Made by a program: the position numbers and the translations under genes | Origin: Chryseobacterium sp. POL2 | GTDB lineage: Bacteria > Bacteroidota > Bacteroidia > Flavobacteriales > Weeksellaceae | Direction of reading: 5' to 3' | Assembly: GCF_011058315.1 (NCBI RefSeq) | Contig: NZ_CP049298.1 | Location: 744,001 to 808,000 of the forward strand | DNA: 64,000 nt | The notes under the pieces: model-generated | Told to the model about the DNA's origin: nothing | Seen by the model: the letters and a program-made list of their open reading frames with translations, nothing else | Database searches by the model: none | Shown: piece after piece, positions 41,404 through 50,245 of the stretch | Layout: each line of letters starts with the position of its first letter | Position numbering within the stretch: position 1 is the stretch's first letter

Positions 41404-41880
41404 TTACTGCAATTTTTTTAGTTCTTCAAAAAGTGTTACTTCGTCACCTGGCACATATCCCACATGAGAATAAACTAATTTGTTTTTATAATATACTAGC
41501 GTAGTCGGTACATTGTTAACATTGAGTTGTCTTTTGATAGATTGAGAAGAATCTAAAAGAACTTGGTCAAACTCCCAGCCTTTCCCTTTAACAACAGTCT
41601 TCACTTTAGCAACAGTTCTTGGGTCATCTGTAGAAACCGCAACAAAATCAAAATCTCTTTCTTTTTTCCATTCTTCCAAATTCTCATTAACAACATTTAG
41701 TTCTTCCATGCATGGAAGGCACCAAGTTGCCCAGAAACTCATTACTAAAGGTTTTTCATTATTCATATCCTTTAGTGCAACATTTTTTCCTTCGATGTTT
41801 TTTGCTACAATATTGTCAATTGCTTGCGCATTCAATAAAGTACTGCCGATAATCGCTAGTCCAATTGCAAATCTCTTCAT
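41404..41880 (-). CDS. TlpA family disulfide reductase
   Basis: A 158-aa periplasmic thioredoxin-like protein. The signal peptide is MKRFAIGLAIIGSTLLNAQ; the fold has VMSFWATWCLPCMEELNVVN (active site WCLPC, Cys at about 54 and 57), a FDFVAVSTDDPRTVAKV strand and cis-Pro in NVNNVPTTLVYYKN. TlpA-type reductases keep specific envelope proteins reduced and are recharged by DsbD, which is encoded two genes downstream in the same operon. It is the first gene of the tlpA-DUF6029-dsbD unit and diverges from the Omp28-like gene across a 194-bp AT-rich gap that should hold promoters for both directions. Confidence 0.92.
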   Translation of the reverse strand: MKRFAIGLAIIGSTLLNAQAIDNIVAKNIEGKNVALKDMNNEKPLVMSFWATWCLPCMEELNVVNENLEEWKKERDFDFVAVSTDDPRTVAKVKTVVKGKGWEFDQVLLDSSQSIKRQLNVNNVPTTLVYYKNKLVYSHVGYVPGDEVTLFEELKKLQ

Positions 41881-42074
41881 AATACTTAATATGTGATTTA
41901 TATATTTTTTTAAAACACTAAACTATTAATAAAAATTTAATTCTAGATTCAAAAACTTAATTTTTTTTTACGAATATCGTTTATTATATTTTTTTTCACT
42001 TTTTTATCATTTTATTTCCTACTTAAACGAAAAAATATTTAGTTTTACATAAATCTTTTGAAATTACGTATAAA

Positions 42075-43139
42075 ATGAAGAAAATATTACTATTGCTAAC
42101 TTTGTTTGTTATTTTACTAAAATCATGTGCAGGCTCGGAAAGTGATGAAGGTAGGGATGTGGTAACTTTTGTTAAATTATCATCAAGTGAAAACGCGGTT
42201 TTGTTAGGAAATTCTGTAAAATTTAGTTTAACAGACAATCTTAATAACGATGTAACTGCGGAAGCGAAATTCTATATTAATGGTGTACAAATCGACGAAA
42301 ACACCTATATCCCAGAAGCTATTGGCGATTATAAGATTACTGCAACTTATAAAGAATTTACAAGTAAAGTTTTATCCATAAAAGCGATTGCATTAACAGG
42401 TGTTAACTTTGTACATCGTATCATGTATGAAGATTTTACAGGAACCTGGTGTGGTAACTGCCCTATTGCGAGTGTTAGGTTTGATAATTTAATCAAACAA
42501 AATGACAAAGCAGTAATTCTTGGCATCCATGGACCAAATGTAGGAAGTGATCCTTTCACAAGCGAAGCGTCGCAAGCCCTTATTTCGGAATTAAAAATTG
42601 GGGCCTATCCAACAATTTTGCTAAACCGTACAAAGAACTGGAGCACAGCGAATAATGATTTTGCGGATGTTTCTTTTCCGATATCTTTAATAAAAGCTTA
42701 TAGTAAAATTGGTATCGCGATTACATCAAAACTAGAAGGCAATACCTTGTCTGGTGAGTACAACCTAGCTTTTGCGGACAACTATGACAATCTAAAATTG
42801 GTAGCTTATATTGTGGAAGATAAAATTACCTACCCTCAACACAACTACTTCAACGGATCTGGTGGAAAACCAATCTTATATGGTGGCGTTCCTATTATCG
42901 AAAATTATGTTAATCATAATGTTTTGAGAGCCTCATTAACGCCTATAAAAGGCGAAAACATTCCAAATACTAATTCTCAAAACAACACGGGATATTTCAA
43001 AAACTTTAGCTATACCATTCCAGCTAATTTTAATAAAGAAAATGTAAAAATAATCGTTGCCGTTATGAATGCGCAAAACGAAGTGTTGAATGTTCGTGAA
43101 GCAATGGCTAACACAACAAACGCATTAGAAACATTATAA
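42075..43139 (+). CDS. Omp28-related lipoprotein with thioredoxin-like CxxC motif
   Basis: A 354-aa lipoprotein: signal peptide MKKILLLLTLFVILLKSC with lipid Cys18, an Ig-like domain (about 30-108, VTFVKLSSSENAVLLGNSVK), then the Omp28-related region with MYEDFTGTWCGNCPIASVRF (about 119-138), a thioredoxin-like active site, GAYPTILLNRTKNW (cis-Pro region) and a C-terminal domain including YTIPANFNKENVKIIVAVMN. Omp28 was described as a Porphyromonas gingivalis surface adhesin; the CxxC suggests a redox role instead or as well. It opens the plus-strand group of secreted proteins and is divergent from tlpA-DUF6029-dsbD, so the two halves probably form one system. Confidence 0.88.
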   Translation: MKKILLLLTLFVILLKSCAGSESDEGRDVVTFVKLSSSENAVLLGNSVKFSLTDNLNNDVTAEAKFYINGVQIDENTYIPEAIGDYKITATYKEFTSKVLSIKAIALTGVNFVHRIMYEDFTGTWCGNCPIASVRFDNLIKQNDKAVILGIHGPNVGSDPFTSEASQALISELKIGAYPTILLNRTKNWSTANNDFADVSFPISLIKAYSKIGIAITSKLEGNTLSGEYNLAFADNYDNLKLVAYIVEDKITYPQHNYFNGSGGKPILYGGVPIIENYVNHNVLRASLTPIKGENIPNTNSQNNTGYFKNFSYTIPANFNKENVKIIVAVMNAQNEVLNVREAMANTTNALETL

Positions 43140-43172
43140 AAAAACGTAAAACAATTTATAAAAAGTAGAGTT

Positions 43173-43889
43173 ATGAAGAAATTTTTTATCCTTTCAACAT
43201 TCTTAGGATTTGCATTATCCAATGCACAAATGCTTATCAAAAAACACGACGGTACAGTTATTAACGATGGCGCAGTATTCTCCTTTAATACTTTTGATGA
43301 TGATGCCAGCAAAATGTATTACCGAGTAATCAATTCATCAACTACAGAAGACATCAAAGTTAAAATGATCTGCGAATCTCTAGAAAATAGCGATGGCGAT
43401 AGCTTCCAGTTCTGTTTCGGTGGATATTGTATGCCTTTCGTAATGCTTAATTTTAACTACCCACCAGAAGGTTACGTTATCGCACCAGGCTCTAACTCGG
43501 GAGATAATGACTTCTTATGGAACCAAAAAGATTATGATGCGCCAATGAGTGCTTCTTTCAAATTCTATCAAGTAGATGCGTTTGACAACGAAATAGGAAC
43601 GCCAATTCGTGTAAAATATATCTATGACAAAAATCTTGCAGTAACAGATGTTAACGCTGTTAAAGATGTTTTAGTTAAAAATACAGTCGTTACCAATTCT
43701 TTAGAATTAAATTCTAAAATCAATACGAGTTTCCAGTTGTTTGACATGAATTCCAAATTGGTTTTGAATTCTGATATTAAAGTTGGAGATAACAAGGTTA
43801 ATGTTCAAAACTTAGCAACCGGTGTTTATATTTTGAATATTAAAAATGCGAACGGTAAAAACCAAACTCAAAAAATTATGAAGAAATAA
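43173..43889 (+). CDS. T9SS type A sorting domain protein, small
   Basis: A 238-aa secreted protein. The signal peptide MKKFFILSTFLGFALSNAQ is followed by a beta-sandwich-like domain (about 20-150, VINDGAVFSFNTFDDDASKM, YYRVINSSTTEDIKVKMICE) with two closely placed cysteines in QFCFGGYCMPFV, and a C-terminal T9SS sorting domain (from about 170: TSFQLFDMNSKLVLNSDIKV ... LATGVYILNIKNANGKNQTQ). It will be exported across the outer membrane by the type IX system and released or anchored. It follows the Omp28-like gene by 33 nt and precedes the 625-aa cargo protein by 47 nt, so the three are likely one operon. The core domain is not recognised. Confidence 0.82.
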   Translation: MKKFFILSTFLGFALSNAQMLIKKHDGTVINDGAVFSFNTFDDDASKMYYRVINSSTTEDIKVKMICESLENSDGDSFQFCFGGYCMPFVMLNFNYPPEGYVIAPGSNSGDNDFLWNQKDYDAPMSASFKFYQVDAFDNEIGTPIRVKYIYDKNLAVTDVNAVKDVLVKNTVVTNSLELNSKINTSFQLFDMNSKLVLNSDIKVGDNKVNVQNLATGVYILNIKNANGKNQTQKIMKK

Positions 43890-43936
43890 TTTCCCCCACC
43901 AACCCAAAACACACAACCAAATCACAAAATATTTTT

Positions 43937-45814
43937 ATGAAAAAACTTTACACTGTAGCGGCAGCATTTTTGCTCGCCAACACGCTTAGTGCACAGGTGC
44001 ATTATTCGCAAAATTTTGAATCTTTAGATTTCAACACTTGGACAAACACCGACCTAGATGGCGATGGGAAAAAGTTCTTCGTAGCCAATGCTAGTAATAT
44101 TTATCCAAATGCTGGCTTAGGTACCAGAACGCTAGGATCATACTCCTATCAAAACATTCCGTTGACGCCCAACAATTTGGTTACTTCTACGCCCATAACC
44201 TTACCTACTGGTGTTAATAACATTTTCTTAAAATACCAAGTGGCATCATACAACGGATCTTATGGTTCCGAGCATTATGCAATTTACTTATCACCAACTA
44301 ATGTTGCAGCGGATGTGCTTGCCACAACACCTATTAAAGAAGAAACGCTTCCATTTGTAGGTGGAATCAAAGAAGTGGCTATAGATGTTTCTAGCTACGC
44401 TGGTCAAACAGTTTATTTATCCTTTAGACACTTTAATACTTCGGATATGTATTATCTATTGTTCGACAATCTTTCAATAGAAACATTAGAAGATAATAAT
44501 GCTAAACTCGTTTCATCATCCATCGATAAATACATTGTTGCTGGAAGTCAAAATGATTTGATGTTTAATATTAAAAATATGGGAGCCAATACTATTACTT
44601 CCTTAGAATTAAATTGGAATGATGGTACAACAGATCATATTGCGACTGTATCTACTAATATTGCTCCAGGAGCTTCGGCGCTTGTGGCGCATCCAACAAA
44701 AGTAAATTACTCTGATATTACAACAAAAAACTTTAGCTTAACAATTTCTAAAGTTAATGGCTCTACAGATTCAAATCCAAGTGATAATATTGGTACAGCA
44801 AAAACCTCTGTAGCATCCCAACTCGTAGCTAAAAAAGTCGTTCTTGAAGAAGGTACGGGTACATGGTGTGGCTGGTGTCCTCGAGGAATGGTTGGGCTAG
44901 ACAAAGTTAACCAAGACTATCCTAATGATCAAATTAGTATAGCCGTTCATAATGGTGACCCAATGGTATTGGCCGCATACAACTCAGGAGCTGCTTTTGC
45001 TGGTTTCCCAGGTATGAATGTCGATAGAGAACTAAAGAACGAAGATCCAGGACCAGCAGGCATTAACGATTTTGTAATTAGCAGAAAAAATCTGCCTACA
45101 CCAGTTAAACTTTCTGGAGATTATACCATTTCTGGTTCAGAACTCACAGCTAATGTTAGCGCACAATTCTATATCAATAATTCTTCGGCCAATTTCAAAA
45201 TGGGCGTTGTAGTAGTAGAAGATGGCGTGAAGGGCACAAGTTCTAATTATGGACAAGTTAATTATTACGCTGGCGGTGGTAACGGACCAATGGGAGGATT
45301 CGAAAGTCTACCAAGTCCTGTCCCAGCATCACAAATGATATACGACCATGTCGGTAGAGCATTGTTAGGCGGTTATGCAGGGCAGGCAGGATCTGTTCCT
45401 ACAGCAATCACAGATGGATCTACTGCAAACTATACATTTAGTTATACAATTCCTGCGGCTTATAATGCCGATAAAATGAGTGCTGTATTGTTATTAATCG
45501 ATGCTAATGACGGAAGCATCCTTAATGCGACAAAACTTAATAAAACACTCGCAGTTAATGATATCTCAAAAATCGGAGCTAACACGTTAATTTATCCTAA
45601 TCCTGCAAAATCTGAATTCAATATCAAACTTGTTGACGATGGTAAATATACAGTAAGCATTTATGATATGTCAGGACGCGAGGTGAAAAATTATGGTACA
45701 ATGAACTCTTCATCCAAGAATATCAATGTTCCGATTAATTTACTACCTGGAAAATATATGATCAATATTGCAAAAGATGGTGTGTCTTTTACAAAAGATC
45801 TGTTGGTTAAGTAA
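43937..45814 (+). CDS. T9SS cargo protein: cleaved-adhesin (choice-of-anchor J), CARDB-like, Omp28/CxxC, sorting domain
   Basis: A 625-aa secreted protein. Order: signal peptide (MKKLYTVAAAFLLANTLSAQ), a choice-of-anchor J/cleaved-adhesin lectin-like domain (about 21-190, YSQNFESLDFNTWTNTDLDG, LSFRHFNTSDMYYLLFDNLS), a CARDB-like Ig domain (about 195-290, DKYIVAGSQNDLMFNIKNMG), an Omp28-related thioredoxin-like domain starting EEGTGTWCGWCPRGMVGLDK (about 307-326), and a type A sorting domain (IGANTLIYPNPAKSEFNIKL to the end). The CARDB, Omp28 and sorting parts are duplicated in the next gene. The CGWC motif suggests disulfide chemistry outside the cell or at its surface. Confidence 0.87.
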   Translation: MKKLYTVAAAFLLANTLSAQVHYSQNFESLDFNTWTNTDLDGDGKKFFVANASNIYPNAGLGTRTLGSYSYQNIPLTPNNLVTSTPITLPTGVNNIFLKYQVASYNGSYGSEHYAIYLSPTNVAADVLATTPIKEETLPFVGGIKEVAIDVSSYAGQTVYLSFRHFNTSDMYYLLFDNLSIETLEDNNAKLVSSSIDKYIVAGSQNDLMFNIKNMGANTITSLELNWNDGTTDHIATVSTNIAPGASALVAHPTKVNYSDITTKNFSLTISKVNGSTDSNPSDNIGTAKTSVASQLVAKKVVLEEGTGTWCGWCPRGMVGLDKVNQDYPNDQISIAVHNGDPMVLAAYNSGAAFAGFPGMNVDRELKNEDPGPAGINDFVISRKNLPTPVKLSGDYTISGSELTANVSAQFYINNSSANFKMGVVVVEDGVKGTSSNYGQVNYYAGGGNGPMGGFESLPSPVPASQMIYDHVGRALLGGYAGQAGSVPTAITDGSTANYTFSYTIPAAYNADKMSAVLLLIDANDGSILNATKLNKTLAVNDISKIGANTLIYPNPAKSEFNIKLVDDGKYTVSIYDMSGREVKNYGTMNSSSKNINVPINLLPGKYMINIAKDGVSFTKDLLVK

Positions 45815-45860
45815 TTTTAAATTACTAAACAGAAATATTACTTCTGTCTAGTAATACTTT

Positions 45861-45900
45861 ATAGATATGTTTTTTTCATTATGGAAAAAACATATCTATT
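45861..45900 (+). terminator. Terminator-like hairpin between the two paralogous cargo genes
   Basis: ATAGATATG with a T run pairs with an A run and CATATCTAT around CATTATG. The stem is long but AT-only, and no T run follows it. Confidence 0.6.
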
Positions 45901-45944
45901 TGAGTTTAATATAGGTTTAAAAAAATAATCTAAATAAATTTATT

Positions 45945-47396
45945 ATGAAGAAAAACTATCTTTTAGCAATAGCATTATGCATAACTACTTTTGCTAATGC
46001 TAGTACGATGAACCTCCCAGACAATGGGACTAATTTTAATGTAGTATCAAAAAATGTTTTTGCAACCAACGATGTTAAAATGGTAAGTGCTAAACTCGAC
46101 AAGTTTTTACTACCTGGCGGAGAAACTTTCATTAAAGCTACAATAAAAAATGTAGGAACCAACTCCATCAGCTCAGTTGAAATTAGTTGGAACGATGGTA
46201 CAAGCGAACGCAAACAAAGAATCACGGCCTATCTAAGTGCAGGCCAGCAACGAGAAGTTACCCATCCTATCGCGGTTTCTTTTAGCGATCCTACAGTTAT
46301 GACAAGAAATATTACACTGTCCATTACTCAAGTTAACGACACTCCCGACTCTAACCCTGCGGACAATACAATAAACTTACAAAACAGCATTGTTTCTCAG
46401 CAGATTTCAAAAAAAGTCGTTTTTGAAGAAGGTACAGGCACATGGTGCGGCTGGTGTCCTAGAGGGATGGTTGCACTAGAACAAGTTAACCAAGAATATC
46501 CAGATGACCAGATCAGTATCGGTGTTCATAATGGCGACCCAATGGTTGTTGCCGAATATAATAGTGGTGCTGCTTTTGGTGGATTTCCAGGGATGAATGT
46601 TGACAGAGAACTAAAAGGTGTTGATATCAACCCTAACTCAATAGGAAATTACGTTCTTACAAGAAGAACTATTCCTGCACCAGCTATATTATCAGGAAGT
46701 TTTAATATTGATGGAACACAATTAACTGCGAACGCCAACTCTCAATTTTTTATTAATAATCCAAATGCCAATTACAAACTATCTGTTATTATTGTAGAAG
46801 ATGGTGTAAAAGGAACGGCTAGCGGATACAGACAATCTAACTATTATGCCGGTGGTGGCAATGGAGAAATGGGAGGCTATGAAAGTTTACCAAATCCAGT
46901 CCCTGCAAACCAAATGGTTTACGATCACGTTGGTAGAGCTATTCTAGGTGGATATAAAGGACAAAACGGATCAATCCCAACAAATATTACAGATGGTTCG
47001 GCGGCTAATTTTACTTTTAATTATAGCATTCCATCTAATTTTAATGTGGATAAATTAAGTGCCGTATTACTACTACTTGACGGAACGGACGGAACCATCT
47101 TGCAAGCCACTAAACTAACCAAAACTTTAGCAGTGAGCGATGTTTCAAAAATTGGCGCAAATACCTTAATCTATCCTAACCCTGCTAAATCTGAATTCAA
47201 TATCAAACTTGTTGATGATGGCAATTACAGTGTTACAATTTTTGACATGGCTGGTAGAGAAGTTAAAAATTATGGAAGTCTTAAATCTTCTTCTAAAAAT
47301 ATCAATCTGTCAATTAACAATTTAACTCCAGGAAAATATCTTGTGAACATTGTTAAAGACGGCGTTTCATTTACTAAAAATCTATTGGTTAATTAA
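45945..47396 (+). CDS. T9SS cargo protein, paralogue: CARDB-like, Omp28/CxxC, sorting domain
   Basis: A 483-aa secreted protein that copies the last three domains of the preceding protein: signal peptide (MKKNYLLAIALCITTFANA), CARDB-like Ig domain (about 45-145, DKFLLPGGETFIKATIKNVG), Omp28-like domain with EEGTGTWCGWCPRGMVALEQ (about 162-181), HNGDPMVVAEYNSGAAFGGF, and the type A sorting domain (IGANTLIYPNPAKSEFNIKL). The adhesin domain is missing. Similarity is still high at the DNA level (sorting domains differ by few bases over long stretches), so the duplication is fairly recent or kept alike by conversion. It has its own gap of 130 nt with a hairpin upstream. Confidence 0.87.
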   Translation: MKKNYLLAIALCITTFANASTMNLPDNGTNFNVVSKNVFATNDVKMVSAKLDKFLLPGGETFIKATIKNVGTNSISSVEISWNDGTSERKQRITAYLSAGQQREVTHPIAVSFSDPTVMTRNITLSITQVNDTPDSNPADNTINLQNSIVSQQISKKVVFEEGTGTWCGWCPRGMVALEQVNQEYPDDQISIGVHNGDPMVVAEYNSGAAFGGFPGMNVDRELKGVDINPNSIGNYVLTRRTIPAPAILSGSFNIDGTQLTANANSQFFINNPNANYKLSVIIVEDGVKGTASGYRQSNYYAGGGNGEMGGYESLPNPVPANQMVYDHVGRAILGGYKGQNGSIPTNITDGSAANFTFNYSIPSNFNVDKLSAVLLLLDGTDGTILQATKLTKTLAVSDVSKIGANTLIYPNPAKSEFNIKLVDDGNYSVTIFDMAGREVKNYGSLKSSSKNINLSINNLTPGKYLVNIVKDGVSFTKNLLVN

Positions 47397-47421
47397 TCAA
47401 TTGGCTACTTTTATAATTGTT

Positions 47422-47448
47422 AAGGGAAGTTAATAGCTTCCCTTTTTA
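47422..47448 (+). terminator. Terminator of the T9SS paralogue gene
   Basis: AAGGGAAG (47422-47429) and CTTCCCTT (47437-47444) pair around a 7-nt loop, followed by TTT. Confidence 0.85.
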
Positions 47449-47451
47449 TAC

Positions 47452-47480
47452 AAAAAAAACCGAAGAATATTCTTCGGTTT
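47452..47480 (-). terminator. Terminator of the repetitive lipoprotein gene
   Basis: AAACCGAAGAAT and ATTCTTCGGTTT are fully complementary; on the minus strand the hairpin is followed by a T run (A run 47452-47459). It lies 22 nt past the lipoprotein stop. Confidence 0.88.
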
Positions 47481-47501
47481 CATTATTATAATGATGGTTA
47501 A

Positions 47502-48008
47502 CTACTTTGCTTTTGCATTTTCTAAAGTTTTGTTGTAAGCATCTTTAACATCAGAAGCAGCTTTTTTGGTAGCATCTTTGGTATCTTGTGCAGCTTTGTT
47601 AACGTCGCTTTTTACATTTTCTGTCGCAGTTTTCAAATCTTTTTTAGCATCTTTTGCCGCTTCATTCGTTTTTTCTACCGCGTTGTTAACCCCAACTTTT
47701 ACATCTTGTGCGGCTGAATTAACAGCGGCTTTAGTATGCTCCCAAGCTAGCTCTGCATCAGACAATGTTTTTCTTGCACGCTCCTCAGCAACTTTATCGC
47801 CTTTTTTGATTGCAGCGTCCAGATCTGCTTTCGCCTGATCAACTTTAGCTTTCGCTTCTGTCTCTGTCATTATAGTAGTTTCTTCAGTGTGTACAACTGC
47901 TACAGTATCTGTATTGTTATCAGTCGTAACAAGTGTACTGGTTTCTTTTTTACAAGAGATTGCAGTCAATAACAATGTAGCTGATGCTGCTAAAAATAAT
48001 TTTTTCAT
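47502..48008 (-). CDS. Repetitive Ala/Lys-rich coiled-coil lipoprotein (LEA-like)
   Basis: Starting at 48008 the protein has 168 aa: a lipoprotein signal MKKLFLAASATLLLTAISC, a Thr/Val-rich linker and, from about residue 50, a long helical region of 11-residue-type repeats rich in Ala, Lys, Asp and Glu (KAKVDQAKADLDAAIKKGDK; AAVNSAAQDVKVGVNNAVEK; SDVNKAAQDTKDATKKAASD). Such amphipathic repeats resemble late-embryogenesis-abundant and YtxH-like stress proteins. The position of the lipobox decides the start; the longer frame to 48083 has no signal peptide. It lies 88 nt downstream of pafA's stop strand-wise reversed order, i.e. pafA (ending 48096) is its upstream neighbour on the same strand. 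Role probably envelope stress, by inference. Confidence 0.78.
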   Translation of the reverse strand: MKKLFLAASATLLLTAISCKKETSTLVTTDNNTDTVAVVHTEETTIMTETEAKAKVDQAKADLDAAIKKGDKVAEERARKTLSDAELAWEHTKAAVNSAAQDVKVGVNNAVEKTNEAAKDAKKDLKTATENVKSDVNKAAQDTKDATKKAASDVKDAYNKTLENAKAK

Positions 48009-48095
48009 AGGTTTGAATTTTGGATTTTTTTTAATATTTGTATTTAACTCCAAAACATTAGTAAATATTGTACCAAAATTCATTTTTATAAAAAG

Positions 48096-49733
48096 TTATT
48101 TCCCTAACACCTCAACAATAGGCTCTCCAATGTTTCCGCTTGGATTTTCAATTTTTAAAAACTGAGCCAATGTCGGTGCAATGTCGGTCATATAATACGG
48201 TTTATTGCTTTCACCATTTTTAACTTTCCAGCCCATGAATATCAATGGAATATGCGCATCATAAGAATTCCAAACAGAATGTGTGGTTCCTTTTTTAGCA
48301 TAATAAGCCAAATAGCCGTCTTTGGTCACCATTTGTATATCGCCGCTTCTTTTCCAATTGTAGCCATTAATCGTTCTTGTTTTTATCGGTTCTGGAATGG
48401 GTGCTTCTCCAATTTCCGTCATATCTACGGCGTACAAAATTTCCGGTAATTTTTGCAAATGCGAAATAATGGCTTTTTTAACATCATCAAGATCCAAACT
48501 CTTTTCAGCAATGAGTTTATCATGGGTATAAACTTGATAATTGTCGATTTCCATCACCAAACCAGCGGCTCCAAATTTCTTTTCCAGTTCTTCGTTGATT
48601 GATTTTTTTAAACCTTCACCAAAGAAACCTGTTGGCATTTTGTTCTCTTGCAAATAACCCACAGAATGCGCACCACCGTGATCCGCAGACAAGAACACCA
48701 AATAATTATCCTTCCCTACCTTTTTATCCAACATTTTGAAAAACGCTGCCAAATCACGGTCGAGTCTTAAATAAGTATCTTCAACTTCGATAGAATTGGG
48801 TCCAAAAGCGTGACCAACATAATCTGTAGAGGCAATATTAATCGCTAAAAAATCGGTGATTTCATCCGCGCCCAATTGATAGCCATCCACGGAAGCTTCT
48901 GCAAACTTCAGCGTATAGGTATTTCCGAAAGGTGTTGTTCTCAGAACGCCTTTCTTTTTATCATAATCCGCAGGCAAATTATTGTACGGAAAAACAGGTT
49001 TCGTTGCCGATCCCAAAAGACTTTCCCAAGGAACGTCATCTCTGGAACTTTCGGTGTATTGTTCAATTGGCAATAAGGTATTCCAACCTTTAGAAACCAA
49101 TTCTTTAGCGAGATTTTTAGCATTAAAATCGTCCACCCATTTCGGTAAATCCTGCATATAATAAGTGCTGGTAATGAAATTCCCTGTGGTTTCATCAAAC
49201 CAAAAAGCACCCGTTGGATTGTGTCCGGCAGGTAAAATGGAAGCGCGGTCTTTCAAAGAAACGCCCACGACTTTCGATTTAAAATTAGTGGCGATGCCCA
49301 ACTGATCGGTAATGGTTGTGCTCCAAAGATTTCTGGGAGAATGTGCACCGATCTTTTCAGAGGTTGTCCCAACACCTTTGTACGCTGTATCGGTAGTACA
49401 ATAAACGCTTTTTCCGGTCTCCTTATCCGTCCAGTCGTTTCCTGCAATCCCATGAATGGAAGGTACAGAACCCGTGTATATACTGGTGTGACCAATGGCG
49501 GTAACCGTCGGTAAATACGGAATCATAACATTGTTGAAAGAATAGCCCTGTTGAAGCATTCTCTTGAAACCATCAACTTGAAATTTATCATAATAACGGT
49601 AGAGATAATCCCAACGCATTTGATCTATAACCAAGCCTACCACCAACTTTGGGCGCTCTAGTTTTGTTTGAGCCGACACCTGAAATATTCCTAAAAAAGC
49701 AATCGCGGCTGCAATTCCTAATCTTTTTACCAT
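48096..49733 (-). CDS. pafA: Alkaline phosphatase PafA
   Basis: A 545-aa secreted phosphatase with signal peptide MVKRLGIAAAIAFLGIFQVS. The catalytic residues known for PafA of Elizabethkingia meningoseptica (D38, T79, N100, K162, R164, D305, H309, D352, H353) are all present one position earlier: D37 in VIDQMR, T78 in LPTVTAIGHT, N99 in AGNDW, K161 and R163 in SLKDRASI, D304 and H308 in STDYVGHAFG, D351 and H352 in LSADHGGAH; the H486 equivalent is in GTTHSVWN. It is a zinc phosphomonoesterase of the periplasm, known in related bacteria for not being repressed by phosphate. The gap downstream to the lipoprotein gene on the same strand is 87 nt. The start gives the expected N terminus. Confidence 0.96.
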   Translation of the reverse strand: MVKRLGIAAAIAFLGIFQVSAQTKLERPKLVVGLVIDQMRWDYLYRYYDKFQVDGFKRMLQQGYSFNNVMIPYLPTVTAIGHTSIYTGSVPSIHGIAGNDWTDKETGKSVYCTTDTAYKGVGTTSEKIGAHSPRNLWSTTITDQLGIATNFKSKVVGVSLKDRASILPAGHNPTGAFWFDETTGNFITSTYYMQDLPKWVDDFNAKNLAKELVSKGWNTLLPIEQYTESSRDDVPWESLLGSATKPVFPYNNLPADYDKKKGVLRTTPFGNTYTLKFAEASVDGYQLGADEITDFLAINIASTDYVGHAFGPNSIEVEDTYLRLDRDLAAFFKMLDKKVGKDNYLVFLSADHGGAHSVGYLQENKMPTGFFGEGLKKSINEELEKKFGAAGLVMEIDNYQVYTHDKLIAEKSLDLDDVKKAIISHLQKLPEILYAVDMTEIGEAPIPEPIKTRTINGYNWKRSGDIQMVTKDGYLAYYAKKGTTHSVWNSYDAHIPLIFMGWKVKNGESNKPYYMTDIAPTLAQFLKIENPSGNIGEPIVEVLGK

Positions 49734-49833
49734 TTTAAAAATTTTATTGTCACAAAGTTAAGATACAGATCTTGGATAGAAAAATTAATTCTGATTAATA
49801 ACAAAAAATAAACACCTCGGTTTGCTACATTTT

Positions 49834-50211
49834 TTATAATTTATTGATCAGAAGAGGAATATTTCGATTAAGGTAATTTATTTCAGAAGAAACGGGAAAG
49901 TTTTTTTGAATATCAGTTTTAAGCATAATAACAGATTGTAAAATAAAATTAAAATCACGGATAATTTCTCGTTGTTCTTTTTCACTTTTTGTTTTTTGGA
50001 GTTGCTTTTCTAAGATATTACGTTGATGTTTGCCTTGATCAATAACATGCTTAAGTTTGTTTATTTTCTGATTCATCGTATTGGGCGCATAGTCTACTGC
50101 TTCTTGGATTTGGGACAAGTATGTTTTTGTAATGTCGAAATTATTTTTGTTTTGGGTTTGCGCAATGAGCTGAATATTAAATATCAGCATCAAGAATAAG
50201 ATTGTTTTCAT
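49834..50211 (-). CDS. Small secreted helical protein, unknown
   Basis: With the start at 50211 the protein has 125 aa: signal peptide MKTILFLMLIFNIQLIAQ and a mature part of long charged helices (INKLKHVIDQGKHQRNILEK, QLQKTKSEKEQREIIRDFNF). No known domain. The longer frame up to 50295 overlaps the neighbouring gene and hides the signal peptide, so it was not chosen. It is the last of a series of minus-strand genes (54373 to 49834) for small secreted proteins. Confidence 0.65.
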   Translation of the reverse strand: MKTILFLMLIFNIQLIAQTQNKNNFDITKTYLSQIQEAVDYAPNTMNQKINKLKHVIDQGKHQRNILEKQLQKTKSEKEQREIIRDFNFILQSVIMLKTDIQKNFPVSSEINYLNRNIPLLINKL

Positions 50212-50245
50212 AAAATATTTTTTTATTTTAACCTCAACAGCCAAT

